From Collinsella sp. UBA6357 (GTDB lineage Bacteria > Actinomycetota > Coriobacteriia > Coriobacteriales > Coriobacteriaceae), in assembly GCA_002437815.1 (NCBI GenBank), contig DJRP01000004.1, forward strand, positions 1-49,088: a stretch of 49,088 nt of DNA, given 5' to 3'. The first letter of the stretch is position 1. Each line of letters starts with the position of its first letter. The translations under genes were made by a program, and so were the position numbers. This document shows, piece by piece, positions 26,341 to 33,243 of this stretch. The notes under the pieces are model-generated. The model was given only the letters and a program-made list of their open reading frames with translations. It ran no database searches and had not been told where the DNA came from.

Positions 26341-27846
26341 CTAATCGGGAAGCTTGATCTCGCCCTGGGCGGGCACGCGGAAATAGGTTTCGGTCCACGT
26401 GGTGAGCTTGTGCTCGAGCTCGCGGGTTATGGCGCCGTCGCGCATGCGCCAGCTCCAGTTGCCGCCAAGGGTGGCAGGTGTGTTGATGCGCGCGGTGTTG
26501 TCCAGGTTGAGCAGATCCTGCATCGTGTAGATGCAGGTGTCGCTCACGCTGGCCGCAATGGTGCGATTGAGCGCGTCGGCAGCGGATTCGCCGGGTGCCT
26601 GATGCGTGTACAGGGCCATCTGCTCGCGCTGGCGCGGGGTGGCGGTGCCTTCGAACCAGCCGCGCGCCGTCTCGTTGTCGTGCGTGCCCACGTAGGCGAC
26701 CGTGTTGGCGATGTAGTTGTGCGGCAGGTAGTACGAGTTGGCATCCTCGAAGGCAAACTGCAGGATCTTCATGCCGGGAAATCCGGTGGTATCGCGCATC
26801 TCGAGCACGCCGGGCGTCAGAAAGCCCAGGTCCTCGGCGATAATGGGAAGCTTGCCGAGTTTGCTTCCGAGCGCATCAAAGAGCGCAAGGCCGGGTCCTT
26901 TCGTCCACGAGCCATAAGAGGAGTCGGGCGAGGAGAACGGAACCTCCCAGAAGGCCTCGAACCCGCGAAAATGGTCGAGGCGGATGATGTCGTACATGGT
27001 GAGTGCAGCCCGGATGCGGCCTTCCCACCAGCTGTAGTCGTTGGCCTCCATGGCATTCCAGTCGTAGATGGGATTGCCCCAGTACTGGCCGGTTGCCGAG
27101 AACTGATCGGGTGGGGTGCCGGCGACGGACACGGGATTGCCTGCCGTGTCGATCTTGAACAGTTCGGGCGAGGCCCACATCTCGACCGAGTCGCGCGAGA
27201 CATAGATGGGCAGGTCGCCGATGATGAGCACGTCGCGCTCGTTGGCATAGGCCTTGAGGCGGCTCCACTGGCGGTCGAAGAAATACTGTGCCATCTGGTG
27301 ATACAACATGCGGTCGGGATTGGCGGCACAGATCTTGTCGGTCGCCGCGCCGCGGGTGCGGCATTCCTCCGGCCACTCCCAGAAGGCCTTGAGGCCGAAT
27401 TCCTCCTTGACGGTCATGAACTCGCAATAGGGGGCGAGCCAATCGTCGTTGGCCTTGAGAAAGTCATCGAAATCGGCAGGCGTGTCGGCGGCGAAACGCC
27501 GGGCGGCGCGATCCAGAATCTTACGACGCCCGCTGAAGATGGCTCCGTAGTCGACGTTTGTGGGATCGGAACCCAAATAGACGCCGTCGATATCGCCCTG
27601 CTCAAGATAGCCTTGCTCTATGAGCTCGGAGAAATCGATGAAATTGGGGTTGCCCGCGCGAGCCGAGAACGACTGGTAGGGAGAGTCACCGTAGCTGGTG
27701 GTCGTTAGGGGCAGAATCTGCCAATAGTGTTGTTTGCACGACGATAAAAAGTCGACGAAGTTGTAGGCGTTCCAGCCAAAACCGCCGATGCCGTACGGTC
27801 CGGGAAGGGACGACACAGGCATGAGAACACCGCTTGCACGCTCCAT
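26341..27846 (-). CDS. malQ: 4-alpha-glucanotransferase (amylomaltase)
   Basis: This GH77 enzyme moves alpha-1,4-glucan segments between maltodextrins and releases glucose. Family features are GVLMPVSSLPGPYGIGGFG at the N-terminus, QILPLTTTSYGDSPYQSFSA, the nucleophile region IIRLDHFRGFEAFWEVP, PIIAEDLGFLTPGV with the acid/base Glu, and YVGTHDNETARGWF. The protein is 501 aa from the ATG at 27846, which has ggtgag at proper spacing. An ATG five codons upstream (27861) is possible but would sit directly on the aagg tract. A GTTTAAAC operator lies about 100 nt upstream, linking it to the PTS and ABC genes. Confidence 0.93.
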   Translation of the reverse strand: MERASGVLMPVSSLPGPYGIGGFGWNAYNFVDFLSSCKQHYWQILPLTTTSYGDSPYQSFSARAGNPNFIDFSELIEQGYLEQGDIDGVYLGSDPTNVDYGAIFSGRRKILDRAARRFAADTPADFDDFLKANDDWLAPYCEFMTVKEEFGLKAFWEWPEECRTRGAATDKICAANPDRMLYHQMAQYFFDRQWSRLKAYANERDVLIIGDLPIYVSRDSVEMWASPELFKIDTAGNPVSVAGTPPDQFSATGQYWGNPIYDWNAMEANDYSWWEGRIRAALTMYDIIRLDHFRGFEAFWEVPFSSPDSSYGSWTKGPGLALFDALGSKLGKLPIIAEDLGFLTPGVLEMRDTTGFPGMKILQFAFEDANSYYLPHNYIANTVAYVGTHDNETARGWFEGTATPRQREQMALYTHQAPGESAADALNRTIAASVSDTCIYTMQDLLNLDNTARINTPATLGGNWSWRMRDGAITRELEHKLTTWTETYFRVPAQGEIKLPD

Positions 27847-27930
27847 GAAGATACTCACCATCCTTATTTCTGTGGCCGGTAGGGGAGCGAATGCTCGCGC
27901 CGGCCAAACAGCTCATACAGAAACACGTCT

Positions 27931-27955
27931 ATTCTAAAACAAGTTGTTTAAACAT
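27931..27955 (-). promoter_or_regulatory. Operator and -10 element of malQ
   Basis: Palindrome TTGTTTAAACAT (27944-27955; GTTTAAAC core 27946-27953) matches the ABC-operon operator in 11 of 12 bases. On the minus strand, TAGAAT (27931-27936), a good -10, follows the operator by 7 nt. No clear -35 is seen. Confidence 0.6.
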
Positions 27956-28040
27956 GTTAGCGTGAGTACGAAAGTCTCCTTGTTTGCGAAGGTCTTTTGT
28001 GCGAGCGGTGCCATGGCGCGCGCGAACGGTGGGCAACCAT

Positions 28041-28077
28041 AAAAAGAGACCCCGGTCCGCGGAGCGGATCGGGGTCT
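28041..28077 (-). terminator. galE terminator
   Basis: A 13-bp stem with one mismatch (28047-28059 with 28065-28077) is followed on the minus strand by tctttttat. It lies about 50 nt after the galE stop. Confidence 0.82.
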
Positions 28078-28125
28078 GAGGGCACGTCCACGAGGGACGG
28101 CGACTATGGCTGTGTGTCCGGGTGG

Positions 28126-29187
28126 TTACTCGGCGTCGGCGAAGCCGTTGGGGTTGTGGCTCTGCCAGTTCCAGCTGTCGCGGCACATGTCGGCGATGTC
28201 GTACTGCGCCTTCCAGCCCGTCATGCGCTCGGCCTTGGAGGCATCGCACCAGTTGGCGGCGATGTCGCCGTCGCGGCGCGGGCAGATCTTGTAGGGGAGC
28301 TCTTTGCCGCAGGCCTTCTCGAACGCGTGGATCACGTCGAGCACGGAGCTACCGGTACCGGTGCCCAGGTTGAAGATCTCAACGCCGGTCTTGCCGTTCA
28401 TCCAGTTGAGTGCGGCGACATGGCCCGATGCCAGATCGCAGACGTGGATGTAGTCGCGCACGCCGGTGCCGTCGGGCGTGGGATAGTCGTTGCCGAAGAC
28501 CTGGACTGCGGCGAGCTTGCCCACAGCGACCTGTGCCACGTAGGGTACGAGGTTGTTGGGGATGCCTTTGGGGTCCTCGCCGATGAGGCCCGAGGGATGC
28601 GCGCCGATGGGGTTGAAGTAGCGCAGCAGCACGACGTCCCACTCTGGATCGGCGGTGTGGACGTCCATAAGGATCTGCTCGATCATCCACTTGGTCCAGC
28701 CGTAGGGGTTGGTAGCGGGCTTCTTGGGGTCGGCCTCGGTGACGGGCGGGTTGTCCGGGTCGCCGTAGACGGTCGAGGAGCTCGAGAAGATGATGGACTT
28801 GCAGCCGTGGTTGCGCATCACGTCGAGCAGCACGAGCGTGTTCTCGATGTTGTTGTGGTAGTACTCGATGGGCTTGTGGACCGATTCGCCGACGGCCTTG
28901 AAGCCGGCGAAGTGGATCACGCGATCGACATGGTGGGTGTCGAAGATCTTGTTCATGGCCTCGCGGTCTAAGACGTTGGCCTCATAGAAGGTGAGGTTCT
29001 TGGCGGCCTCGTCGCCCACGATGGTCCTGACGCGGTCGACGGCGACGGCGCTCGAGTTGGAAAGGTCGTCGACGATAACGACCTGGTAGCCGCCCTCGAG
29101 GAGCTGGACGACGGTATGGGAGCCGATGAAGCCGGCGCCACCGGTGACAAGGACGCAGGTGTCCTCGGGCTTAAGTGCCTCTGACAT
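28126..29187 (-). CDS. galE: UDP-glucose 4-epimerase
   Basis: This SDR enzyme interconverts UDP-glucose and UDP-galactose for galactose use and envelope glycans. The NAD-binding motif is VTGGAGFIGSHT, the catalytic Ser/Tyr/Lys are in FSSSSTVYGDP and YGWTKWM, and LRYFNPIGAHPSGLIGEDP is classic GalE. Its 353 aa is slightly longer than the E. coli enzyme. The ATG at 29187 has a gaaaggaga site upstream on the minus strand. It is a single-gene unit. No GTTTAAAC operator lies before it, so it is probably not in the alpha-glucan regulon. Confidence 0.95.
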   Translation of the reverse strand: MSEALKPEDTCVLVTGGAGFIGSHTVVQLLEGGYQVVIVDDLSNSSAVAVDRVRTIVGDEAAKNLTFYEANVLDREAMNKIFDTHHVDRVIHFAGFKAVGESVHKPIEYYHNNIENTLVLLDVMRNHGCKSIIFSSSSTVYGDPDNPPVTEADPKKPATNPYGWTKWMIEQILMDVHTADPEWDVVLLRYFNPIGAHPSGLIGEDPKGIPNNLVPYVAQVAVGKLAAVQVFGNDYPTPDGTGVRDYIHVCDLASGHVAALNWMNGKTGVEIFNLGTGTGSSVLDVIHAFEKACGKELPYKICPRRDGDIAANWCDASKAERMTGWKAQYDIADMCRDSWNWQSHNPNGFADAE

Positions 29188-29365
29188 GCGATGTCTCCTT
29201 TCTGAAGAAACATATCGCCGTCAAGTATAGCGCAGGGTATCGATGGGCCTTCGGCGCCCGGCGAGGCTTTGCGCTGCGTTTACGCAAATTGGATGGTGCG
29301 AGGTAACATGCGCTATGCTTAACGGGATATTGCGACATATACACACAACTGATATCGGAGCACAT

Positions 29366-30577
29366 ATGTCACAAAACGTTGCAGATTCCCTGTTCGATCA
29401 GGATTATTCTCGTCGCGATGCTCTCAAGATGCTGCTTGGTGCCGCTTCGGCCGCCGTGCTGTTCGGTCTTCCGCAGCGCGCGTTTGCCGCAGACGCCACG
29501 CAGGAGACCAAGGACAAGCTGAGTGCCGCCCAGGCCAAGCTCGACGAGGTCCAGGCCCAGCTTGACGGCATCGCAAACGAATACTCGGCGCTGGCCAGCA
29601 AGAATGCCGACACGCTCAACAAGATCGAGGGCGTTCAGGGTCAGATCGATGCGACCCAGACCAAGATCGATGCCAAAAAGGCTGAGCTCAAAAAGAAACG
29701 CGGCGACCTTTCGGATCGTGTGGCCGCAAGCTACAAGTCGGGCGGCACCAATGTGCTGTCGCTGCTTCTGAGCTCGGGTTCGTTTGAAGAGCTGGTGGCA
29801 AACACCCATTATGTGGAGAAGGTCAACCAGAGCGACCGCGACGCCATCAGCGACATCCAGACGATTCAGGGCGAGCTTGATGCCCAGAAGGCCGATCTCG
29901 AAAAGCAGAAGAGCGATCTCGAGACCCTCAAGGATCAGCAGACGGCCCAGATGAAGAGCATGCAGTCCAAACAGGAGGAGGTGCAGACCGTGCTCAACGG
30001 TCTGTCCGACGACGTTAAGGAGCTCATGGCCCAGCGCGATTCCGAGATTCTCGCGGCTGCCCAGGCCGAGGAGGCCGCCAAGAAGGCCGCCGCGGCTGCC
30101 GCTGCGGCAAGTGCCAGCAGCAGCGCCTCTTCGGGCGGTTCGAGCTCGGGCGGCGGTTCCTATGCTGGCGGCACTCCGCAGCAAAGCGGTGGATCGGGCA
30201 AGCAGCAAGCCGTTGTCAACGCATGCTATTCCACGCCCTCCCCGGGTCAGAACTGGTGTGCCGCTTGGGTCACCAACGTGTTTCGCAATGCCGGCGTCGG
30301 TTACTTCGGCGGCAATGCCTGCGATATGTTCAACGCCTGGTGCTACAGCTCCGATCGCTCGGCGCTTCAGGTGGGCATGATCGTGGCCGACTCGTCGCAC
30401 TCCGGTACCGGAACGCCGGGCCTGCTCTATGGTCATGTGGGCATTTATGTGGGCGGCGGCATCGTCATGAGCAACGAGGGCGCCATCACGTCCAAGTCGC
30501 TTGATTCGTTCATCAGCTTCTATGGCACCGGTTCGGGCGTGCGGTGGGGCTGGCTCGGCGGCGTTGCGCTGTCGTAG
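29366..30577 (+). CDS. Tat-exported coiled-coil peptidoglycan hydrolase (NlpC/P60- or CHAP-like)
   Basis: A 403-aa secreted protein. The N-terminus carries a twin-arginine signal (YSRRDALKML, R16-R17) and a cleavage region ending RAFAAD. A long coiled coil (about 45-235) has repeated LxxAQxxLDEVQ patterns like PcsB/CwlO/RipC proteins. An Ala/Ser/Gly linker precedes the C-terminal cysteine-peptidase domain (about 285-403), with C298 in NWCAAWV and H357 in YGHVGIYVGGG. Such proteins cleave peptide cross-links at division, often controlled by FtsEX through the coiled coil; that link is inferred. The ATG at 29366 with ggag upstream is preferred over an upstream in-frame ATG (29243), which would bury the Tat signal. 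Hairpin copy D follows the stop by 18 nt. Confidence 0.85.
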   Translation: MSQNVADSLFDQDYSRRDALKMLLGAASAAVLFGLPQRAFAADATQETKDKLSAAQAKLDEVQAQLDGIANEYSALASKNADTLNKIEGVQGQIDATQTKIDAKKAELKKKRGDLSDRVAASYKSGGTNVLSLLLSSGSFEELVANTHYVEKVNQSDRDAISDIQTIQGELDAQKADLEKQKSDLETLKDQQTAQMKSMQSKQEEVQTVLNGLSDDVKELMAQRDSEILAAAQAEEAAKKAAAAAAAASASSSASSGGSSSGGGSYAGGTPQQSGGSGKQQAVVNACYSTPSPGQNWCAAWVTNVFRNAGVGYFGGNACDMFNAWCYSSDRSALQVGMIVADSSHSGTGTPGLLYGHVGIYVGGGIVMSNEGAITSKSLDSFISFYGTGSGVRWGWLGGVALS

Positions 30578-30595
30578 CGCTTTGTTGCTGCAAGT

Positions 30596-30726
30596 TGGCC
30601 CGGACTGCCGGCGGGGCATTAAGTTGCCTGCTCGGACAGTCCTGCTCGCACGAAGAGCACATTAAGTGCTCTTCGGCTCGTGCGGAACTCGCGATCAACT
30701 TAATGCCCCGCCGGCAGTCCGGGCCA
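30596..30726 (+). repeat. Composite hairpin element, copy D
   Basis: Perfect 31-bp arms (30596-30626 and 30696-30726) enclose a 69-nt core. The central stem is gaagagcac-attaa-gtgctcttc with outer CGCAC/GTGCG. The core is like copy B; one extra base (c, t) lies on each side between core and arm. The arm inner end gcattaagttg is related to the other copies, while the outer part is specific to this locus. It begins 18 nt after the stop of the Tat-exported hydrolase gene. Downstream sequence (cactcgggttcgggcg) resembles that after copy C. Confidence 0.9.
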
Positions 30727-30776
30727 CTCGGGTTCGGGCGCTTCTCCGGCGCATGGGTATCTAACGGGAATAGAGC

Positions 30777-30805
30777 GAAGGCCCCTTTCGGGGCCTTCTT
30801 TTTTT
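30777..30805 (+). terminator. Intrinsic terminator after hairpin copy D
   Basis: Perfect 9-bp stem gaaggcccc (30777-30785) with ggggccttc (30790-30798), then seven T residues. An ordinary terminator thus follows the composite hairpin, so the hairpin need not be the terminator here. It lies between convergent genes. Confidence 0.9.
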
Positions 30806-30809
30806 GGTG

Positions 30810-31769
30810 TTAGAATTCGCCTACGCGGTGGACTTCGGGTTCGAGGTCCACGTCGAACTGCTGCTTGACTTCGGCTTGGATGTGGCGGATGAGCTCATCG
30901 ACGTCGGCGGCGGTGGCGTGGTCGGCGTTGACGATAAAGCCGCAGTGTTTCTCGCTTACCTGTGCACCGCCCACGGCATAGCCGCGCAGACCGGCGTCCA
31001 TGATAAGCTTGCCGGCAAAATGGCCCTCGGGACGTTTGAACGTGGAGCCGGCGCTGGGCATCTCGAGCGGCTGCTTGTCCTCTCGGCGCTGGCGGTAGCC
31101 GTCCATATCGGCCTTGATCATTGCGGCATTGCCCGGCGCTAGGTTGAAGGTGGCCGAAAGCACGACAAAGCCGTCATCGGCGATTCGGCTCTTGCGGTAG
31201 CCCAGGTTGAGCTCGTCGACATCGAATTCGATGATGCTGCCGCTGCCGCGGGTGCCGTCATCGAGCGCGCGCGCCGGTTTGTAGACGCGCACGGATTCGA
31301 GCACGTCGGCCATGCACGATCCGTAGGCACCGGCGTTCATGTAACAGGCGCCACCGACCGAGCCGGGGATGCCCGAGAGCGCCTCCATTCCGGTGAGCTC
31401 GGCGTCTGCCGCCGCGCGCGCGACATCTGCAAGCAGGGCGCCCCCGGCGGCTGTCACGTGGCTGCCCTCGAACGATATGTTCGAGAGGCCCTTGCCAAGC
31501 GCCACGACGATACCGCGGATGCCCTTGTCGCCAACGAGCAGGTCGGAACCGTTGCCCACGATAGTCGTCGGCAGGTCGCAACGGTAGCAGGTGTCGAGTG
31601 TGGCGATAAGGCCATGCTCGGAATCGGGCGTGATAAAGACGTCGGCCGGGCCACCGATCTTGAACGTGGTGTGCTCACGCATGGGCTCACTCATCAGCAC
31701 GTTGTCCTCGCCGGCGGCTGCGGCGAGGGCGCACAGCAGGTCTTCGTTAAAAAAGTCATGTTCATGCAT
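30810..31769 (-). CDS. murB: UDP-N-acetylenolpyruvoylglucosamine reductase
   Basis: This FAD enzyme reduces UDP-GlcNAc-enolpyruvate to UDP-MurNAc in peptidoglycan synthesis. Motifs: TTFKIGGPADVFI and VGNGSDLLVGDKGIRG (FAD binding), SGIPGSVGGACYMNAGAYG, and the C-terminal PSAGSTFKRPEG and AGKLIMDAGLRGYAVGGAQVS, typical of the shorter MurB class. The ATG at 31769 gives 319 aa; gaaagg lies about 12 nt upstream. In-frame sequence further upstream is not MurB-like. It is convergent with the hydrolase gene and divergent from lacI. Confidence 0.93.
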   Translation of the reverse strand: MHEHDFFNEDLLCALAAAAGEDNVLMSEPMREHTTFKIGGPADVFITPDSEHGLIATLDTCYRCDLPTTIVGNGSDLLVGDKGIRGIVVALGKGLSNISFEGSHVTAAGGALLADVARAAADAELTGMEALSGIPGSVGGACYMNAGAYGSCMADVLESVRVYKPARALDDGTRGSGSIIEFDVDELNLGYRKSRIADDGFVVLSATFNLAPGNAAMIKADMDGYRQRREDKQPLEMPSAGSTFKRPEGHFAGKLIMDAGLRGYAVGGAQVSEKHCGFIVNADHATAADVDELIRHIQAEVKQQFDVDLEPEVHRVGEF

Positions 31770-31935
31770 AGAGACTGGAACCTTTCGGTGATACGAAGGG
31801 GATAGGTTGCTCTGCACCATTGTGCCATGGGAGCCCTCGTTGGCTGAAAACCTCGACGGAAACGGTGCAAAGCGGTCTGCTCCTCTTTGCGTCAAATTGC
31901 ACGTTTGCGGGGGCATAACTGCCGTTTGCCGGATT

Positions 31936-31978
31936 GGTAAAGCGTTTATCATCGAGGTCGGGGGACGCTCGATATAAT
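31936..31978 (+). promoter_or_regulatory. lacI promoter with operator-like site
   Basis: A perfect -10 TATAAT (31973-31978) lies 35 nt before the lacI start. Just upstream, tggtaaagcgtttatca (31936-31951 region) reads TGATAAACGCTTTACCA on the other strand, sharing the TGATAAA half-site of the phosphoketolase operators. Autoregulation is plausible. No good -35 is seen. Confidence 0.55.
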
Positions 31979-32013
31979 TCGAAGGATTATGCGCATGCGT
32001 CGGGAGGACCGGG

Positions 32014-33042
32014 ATGGCGAACAAAGTTACTTTGAAACAGATCGCCCAGGAGGTGGGGCTATCCCCCTCATCGGTCTCGCTGGTGCTCAACAACCGCCCC
32101 TGCCGCATCTCCGAGGAAAACCGCAAACGCATCAAAGAGGTCGCCGCACGTGAGCACTATGTGCCCAACCAGATCGCCCGTAGCCTGGTCATGCGCGAGT
32201 CGCGCACGCTGGGCCTGATTGTTCCCAATATCGAGAGCCGGTTCTTTGCCGCGCTTGCCGGCAGCCTTGAGAAGCGTTGCCGCGAAGACGGCTATGCGCT
32301 CTTTATCACCAGCTCGGGCGGAAGTGCCGAGGACGATCTTGAGCTGCTGCGCCAACTTGTCAACCGCGGTGTCGACGGCGTGTTTTTGGTGGTGGGCGAC
32401 GAGTTCAGCGATGATCGGCCCTTGCGCGAAGAGGTCAGCAACCTGCCGATTCCCGCGGTGATGGTAGACCGCGCCATCGAGGGGCTTGCATGCGACAAGG
32501 TGATGTTCGACCATGAGCTGGGCGGCTACATGGCCACGCGTCATCTGATCGAGCAAGGACATCGACGCATAGCCTGCCTGGTCAACGCGCGGCGCTCCAA
32601 CACGGGGCGCAAGCGTCTCGCCGGCTACGAACGCGCGCTGCGCGAGGCGGGCATCGCCATCGACGCCCGCCTGGAATACGAGAGCGAATACTACATCTGG
32701 AGCGCTTACGAGGCTTCCGAGGCGCTGCTTGCCACCGACGCGACCGCGGTATTCGCGAGCTCGGACAATATCGCGTTGGGCCTGCTCAAGCGGCTTCACG
32801 AATACGGCAAGCGCATTCCCGAGGATATCTCGGTGGTGAGCTACGACAACTCGGCGGCTGATGTGCTCTTTGAACCGGCGCTCACCGCGATCGAGCAGAA
32901 CCCGACCGAGCTTGCTGGCCATGCGTTTGGCTGCATGGTGAAACGCTTGGCGGGGCAGGGATCTAAACGTGTTGAAGAGATTGTGCTCGAGCCCCGGCTC
33001 ATTGTAAAAGATAGCGTTCTCCATATCGATAAACACGAATAA
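32014..33042 (+). CDS. LacI-family transcriptional regulator
   Basis: The 342-aa regulator has a LacI helix-turn-helix at residues 3-25 (VTLKQIAQEVGLSPSSVSLVLN), the hinge helix YVPNQIARSL, and a periplasmic-binding-protein-like sensor domain (about 60-335) with SRTLGLIVPNIESRFFAAL, VDGVFLV and VFASSDNIALGLLKRLHEYG. The ATG at 32014 is preceded by gggagg. Its last codons overlap an operator-like palindrome, and the next gene, phosphoketolase, has two strong LacI-type operators in its promoter. It therefore probably controls phosphoketolase and itself; the ligand is unknown. Confidence 0.92.
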   Translation: MANKVTLKQIAQEVGLSPSSVSLVLNNRPCRISEENRKRIKEVAAREHYVPNQIARSLVMRESRTLGLIVPNIESRFFAALAGSLEKRCREDGYALFITSSGGSAEDDLELLRQLVNRGVDGVFLVVGDEFSDDRPLREEVSNLPIPAVMVDRAIEGLACDKVMFDHELGGYMATRHLIEQGHRRIACLVNARRSNTGRKRLAGYERALREAGIAIDARLEYESEYYIWSAYEASEALLATDATAVFASSDNIALGLLKRLHEYGKRIPEDISVVSYDNSAADVLFEPALTAIEQNPTELAGHAFGCMVKRLAGQGSKRVEEIVLEPRLIVKDSVLHIDKHE

Positions 33043-33052
33043 ACACGTTTAT
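33039..33052 (+). promoter_or_regulatory. LacI-type operator-like palindrome at the lacI 3' end
   Basis: ATAAACACGTTTAT is two perfect 6-bp half-sites around AC. It overlaps the lacI stop codon (33040-33042) and lies about 100 nt upstream of the paired phosphoketolase operators, a distance that could allow looping. No gene lies in 33043-33243. Confidence 0.45.
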
Positions 33053-33140
33053 CACCGGTCATCGATCCATGTATGGAGCAAATGTGCGGCGCCTATCGGC
33101 AGGTAGGCGCCGTATTTGTGCTCTGTCGGCCAATATATGA

Positions 33141-33180
33141 TTGATAAAACGTTTTTTCAGCATGATAAAACGTTTTAGCA
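33141..33180 (+). promoter_or_regulatory. Phosphoketolase promoter with two LacI operators
   Basis: The promoter hexamers TTGATA (33141-33146) and GATAAA (33164-33169) are 17 nt apart. Two LacI-type sites overlap them: TGATAAAACGTTTTTTCA (33142-33159) and TGATAAAACGTTTTAGCA (33163-33180). The second has a perfect TAAAACGTTTTA core. Their CG centres are 21 bp apart, two helical turns, so two dimers would bind the same DNA face and block both hexamers. Confidence 0.75.
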
Positions 33181-33243
33181 TTTAGACTGATTCCAGCATG
33201 GGAAACCGTCCCCCACAGGGGGCCGTATCGAAGGGAGCCGGTA

